Assembly (NCBI GenBank): GCA_910585855.1 | Contig: CAJUGZ010000055.1 | Location: 1-17,270, forward strand | Length of the DNA stretch: 17,270 nt | DNA from: an uncultured Lachnospiraceae bacterium | Lineage (GTDB): Bacteria; Bacillota_A; Clostridia; Lachnospirales; Lachnospiraceae | Direction of reading: 5' to 3' | Shown: positions 15,434 to 17,270 of the stretch, in pieces | Position numbering within the stretch: position 1 is the first letter of the stretch | How the letters are laid out: each line of letters begins with the position of its first letter | Program-made: the position numbers and the translations under genes | Notes under the pieces: generated by a model | The model's input: only the letters and a program-made list of their open reading frames with translations | Databases searched by the model: none | Told to the model about the DNA's origin: nothing

Positions 15434-16675
15434 TCATTCTTCTAAAATGCAGAGGCGCAGCAGATTTAATGCCCGTACTACAGCATAATCTCGTATCTTC
15501 TGCCGATTTCCTTTGAATTGGTAGTGTTCTACTTTTGCTTTTCCCTGAAAATAGCAGGCAATATAAACCGTTCCGACTGGGATTTCTTCTGTTCCGCCGT
15601 CTGGTCCTGCCAGTCCTGTTATAGAAACGCAGCAGTCAGCATTGGCAGCTTTTGCACCGCCTTCTGCCATTTCATAGGCTACCTGATCGCTTACAGCACT
15701 ATACTGTTTTAAAGTTCCTTTGTTTACGCCAAGTATAGTGTGTTTGGCTTTGTTAGAATAGGTGATATATCCCTGCCGAATGACTTTAGAAGCTCCGGCA
15801 GCGTTGATAAGCCGTCCTGCCAAAAGTCCTCCAGTACAGGATTCTGCTGTGGTAACGGTAAGATCCCTTTTGCGCAGCAGTTTTACTACCGCTTCTTCTA
15901 GGGTGATATCTTCTTTGGTAGTATAAATAGTATCTCCAAATCGTTTTTTTAGTTCCGAAACAACAGGTTTCAGCAGTTTTTTAGCGGCTTTTTTATTTTT
16001 TGCTCTTGCTGTTACCCGAATGTGTACTTCTCCTGTTTTTGCATAAGTAGCTAAAGTCGGGTTGGTCTGTTTTTCAATTAAATCTGAAATTTGATCGGCT
16101 GCCTGACTTTCTCCGATGCCGGATAATTTTACCATTTTAGAATAAATGACTTCCGGCTGCTGTTTTTGAAGGTAAGGCATGACCTGTTTGGTAAAAAGAG
16201 GGATTAATTCATTAGGAGGTCCGGGAAGCAGAATCATGGATTTTCCTTTTTTTTCTAATATTAATCCGGGAGCTGTTCCATTTTCATTGTCTAATACGAA
16301 AGCACCCTTTGGAACTTGAGCCTGTTTCCAATTATTTTCGGGAATTGTTTTCCATTGACTGTTTCGAAAATACTCTTCAATTCGTTTTTTGGTGTGATTA
16401 TCTTCCTGTAAAGGCATCTGCATAACTTTGGCTGCCGTTTCTTTTGTAAGATCATCGGGGGTTGGTCCAAGTCCTCCACAGGCAATAACAAAATCAGAAC
16501 GGGAAAGTGCTAACTGAAATGTCTGTATCATTCGTTCTTCATTATCTCCGACTACGGTTTGGTAATAACAAGAAAGTCCTAGTTCGGCACATTTTTCTGC
16601 TAAGAAAGCACCGTTTGTATTTACAATATTTCCTAAAAGTATCTCTGTTCCAATAAAAACTAATTCTACTGTCAC
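15434..16675 (-). CDS. cinA: CinA: competence/damage-inducible protein, NMN amidohydrolase family
   Basis: This 413-residue protein has an N-terminal molybdopterin-binding-like domain (about 1-170; GTEILLGNIVNTN and GGLGPTPDD at 67-75) and a C-terminal PncC-type domain with the catalytic serine S279 in TAESCTGG. CinA/PncC proteins deamidate nicotinamide mononucleotide, recycling pyridine nucleotides, and the N-terminal domain of some members hydrolyses ADP-ribose. The start is GTG (16673-16675), with an AGAAAGGAG site about 10 nt upstream. In many Clostridia cinA follows pgsA on the same strand and precedes recA. Here it faces pgsA, separated by two inverted family A repeats, which suggests a local rearrangement. 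Confidence 0.95.
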   Translation of the reverse strand: MTVELVFIGTEILLGNIVNTNGAFLAEKCAELGLSCYYQTVVGDNEERMIQTFQLALSRSDFVIACGGLGPTPDDLTKETAAKVMQMPLQEDNHTKKRIEEYFRNSQWKTIPENNWKQAQVPKGAFVLDNENGTAPGLILEKKGKSMILLPGPPNELIPLFTKQVMPYLQKQQPEVIYSKMVKLSGIGESQAADQISDLIEKQTNPTLATYAKTGEVHIRVTARAKNKKAAKKLLKPVVSELKKRFGDTIYTTKEDITLEEAVVKLLRKRDLTVTTAESCTGGLLAGRLINAAGASKVIRQGYITYSNKAKHTILGVNKGTLKQYSAVSDQVAYEMAEGGAKAANADCCVSITGLAGPDGGTEEIPVGTVYIACYFQGKAKVEHYQFKGNRQKIRDYAVVRALNLLRLCILEE

Positions 16676-16876
16676 AGTATCACAACTCCTTTCTATATAA
16701 TTTATCCTCTCTATAATATTCGGTGAAAATACCTTTTCTCTATAAGGTAAAAATTCACAAAAAATATAAAAAATCTGAGAGTTTTATGATTCTTATTTTA
16801 TTTATTTAAGTCTATTTTTTGATTTTTATATTAATAGTATATCATGAAAACTAAAACCTTAAATATAATTTTTTCA
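16676..16876. other. AT-rich cinA upstream region
   Basis: About 200 bp of very AT-rich sequence lie upstream of cinA. They must contain its minus-strand promoter, but no convincing paired -35/-10 boxes could be fixed by eye. No ORF or RNA gene was seen here. Confidence 0.4.
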
Positions 16877-16909
16877 GAGGGACGCTGGAATCGAAGGGAA
16901 GGTTTATTC
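16877..16909 (+). repeat. Solo end of a family A repeat
   Basis: AGAGGGACGCTGGAATCGAA followed by GGGAAGGTTTATTC matches the GGACGC end and left arm of copy A2 (14898-14930) with a few changes. The core and the second arm are absent, and a family B copy begins about 15 nt later. This is either a truncated A copy or an A/B junction. Confidence 0.6.
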
Positions 16910-16924
16910 TTTAGGATTTTGGGT

Positions 16925-17270
16925 ATAGGATGCTGTCAGAAAGGATTGGCTTTCACCGGACGCCAGAGGCGGTTTGCTCCTGTCCTTTGCGTGCTCCGCT
17001 CCAAACGGTAAGAAAGTCTATGGCTTCTGATTTCGGTTCATCTAATCAGACGAACCGGGGCGCAATTCGCCCTCATGACAACCAAAACGAAACAGGTGTA
17101 AGGAAGGATTCTATCAGCCATAAAATATCCTCTTTCTTATTATCCGGGCTAAACACGCCCCTTTTTTTGCATACCCTGCATAGAAGCAGGATATGCAAAA
17201 AATTCTAGGTGTTTCCACAGAAGCCCAAGACTTTCTAACCGTTCTCCGAAGTCGCAGGCAAAGGACAGGA
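16925..17270 (+). repeat. Family B repeat, copy B3, with extra structured insert (runs off window)
   Basis: The 5' part matches B1 closely up to the hairpin apex (5' arm 16966-16989; AACGGTAAGAAAGTC). The 3' arm begins at 17259 and is cut by the window end after 12 of its 24 bases. At the apex, where B1 has a tiny loop, B3 has about 205 extra nt (17019-17223). Their ends pair (GGCTTCTG 17022-17029 with CAGAAGCC 17218-17225), and they contain several smaller hairpins: GGTTC/GAACC, GGGCG/CGCCC and TATGGCT/AGCCATA, plus the T-flanked hairpin listed separately. A 92-codon ORF crossing it is not credible as a gene. Confidence 0.8.
17162..17202. terminator. Terminator-like hairpin inside the B3 insert
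   Basis: TTTTTTTGCATA-CCCTGC pairs with GCAGG-ATATGC-AAAAAA around the loop ATAGAA. The T-run on one side and A-run on the other give the form of a bidirectional intrinsic terminator. It sits within the larger paired insert of B3, so it may instead be one arm of a multi-branched RNA. Confidence 0.5.

Noticed and set aside
15274..15516. 80-codon ORF across A3 and the cinA 3' end
   Set aside because: It covers the A3 hairpin and runs antisense into cinA; it is a by-product of the repeat.
16930..17208. 92-codon ORF in the B3 repeat
   Set aside because: It lies within paired repeat sequence, has no ribosome site, and its composition follows the repeat; similar ORFs would appear in every copy.

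Overview
The window looks like a chromosomal segment of a low-GC Clostridia genome, most likely Lachnospiraceae. This rests on the AT-rich codon use, the strong AGGAGG-type ribosome binding sites, and the set rimO-pgsA-cinA next to a SWIM/SNF2 helicase gene. I see no integrase, transposase, phage gene or CRISPR array. The assignment is inferred from composition and gene content, not from a database match.

Layout. A tRNA-Thr(CGT) gene with its own promoter and terminator lies at 254-326. It is followed by an apparent three-gene operon (598-4582): a large lipoprotein with repeated beta-rich segments and two single-pass membrane proteins that resemble DUF4230 proteins. Next comes a divergent pair, an AraC-family regulator (minus strand, 4913-5707) and a GH31 glycoside hydrolase (5916-7967), which looks like a small sugar-utilisation unit. 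A stand-alone predicted nucleotidyltransferase of the RlaP/YcgL type (8421-9452) follows. Then comes a housekeeping operon: SWIM/SNF2 helicase, rimO and pgsA (9782-14909). cinA (15434-16675) lies on the opposite strand, facing pgsA.

The most unusual content is between the genes. Two families of structured intergenic repeats fill nearly every long gap. Family A (about 170 bp; copies at 4704-4871, 14897-15075 and 15242-15420, plus fragments) has a conserved core of about 108 nt closed by a 24-bp terminal stem. Between the A2 and A3 copies the core is nearly identical (about four differences by eye), while the stem differs at seven base pairs that are all exchanged on both arms. A1 adds one more compensatory pair and one G-U wobble. 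Family B (at 7980-8278, 9491-9640 and 16925 to the window end, with a probable remnant at 8-60) carries a 24-bp perfect hairpin. That hairpin is intact in the first copy, deleted in the second, and in the third has about 205 nt of further structured sequence inserted at its apex. The full-length copies mostly lie directly after a gene, in a consistent orientation to it. In one case the repeat supplies the last codons and the stop codon of pgsA.

The gene functions are mostly standard: RimO modifies ribosomal protein S12, PgsA makes phosphatidylglycerol-phosphate, and CinA is a nucleotide-recycling amidohydrolase. The lipoprotein/DUF4230 operon and the two repeat families are the parts I could not match to a described system.
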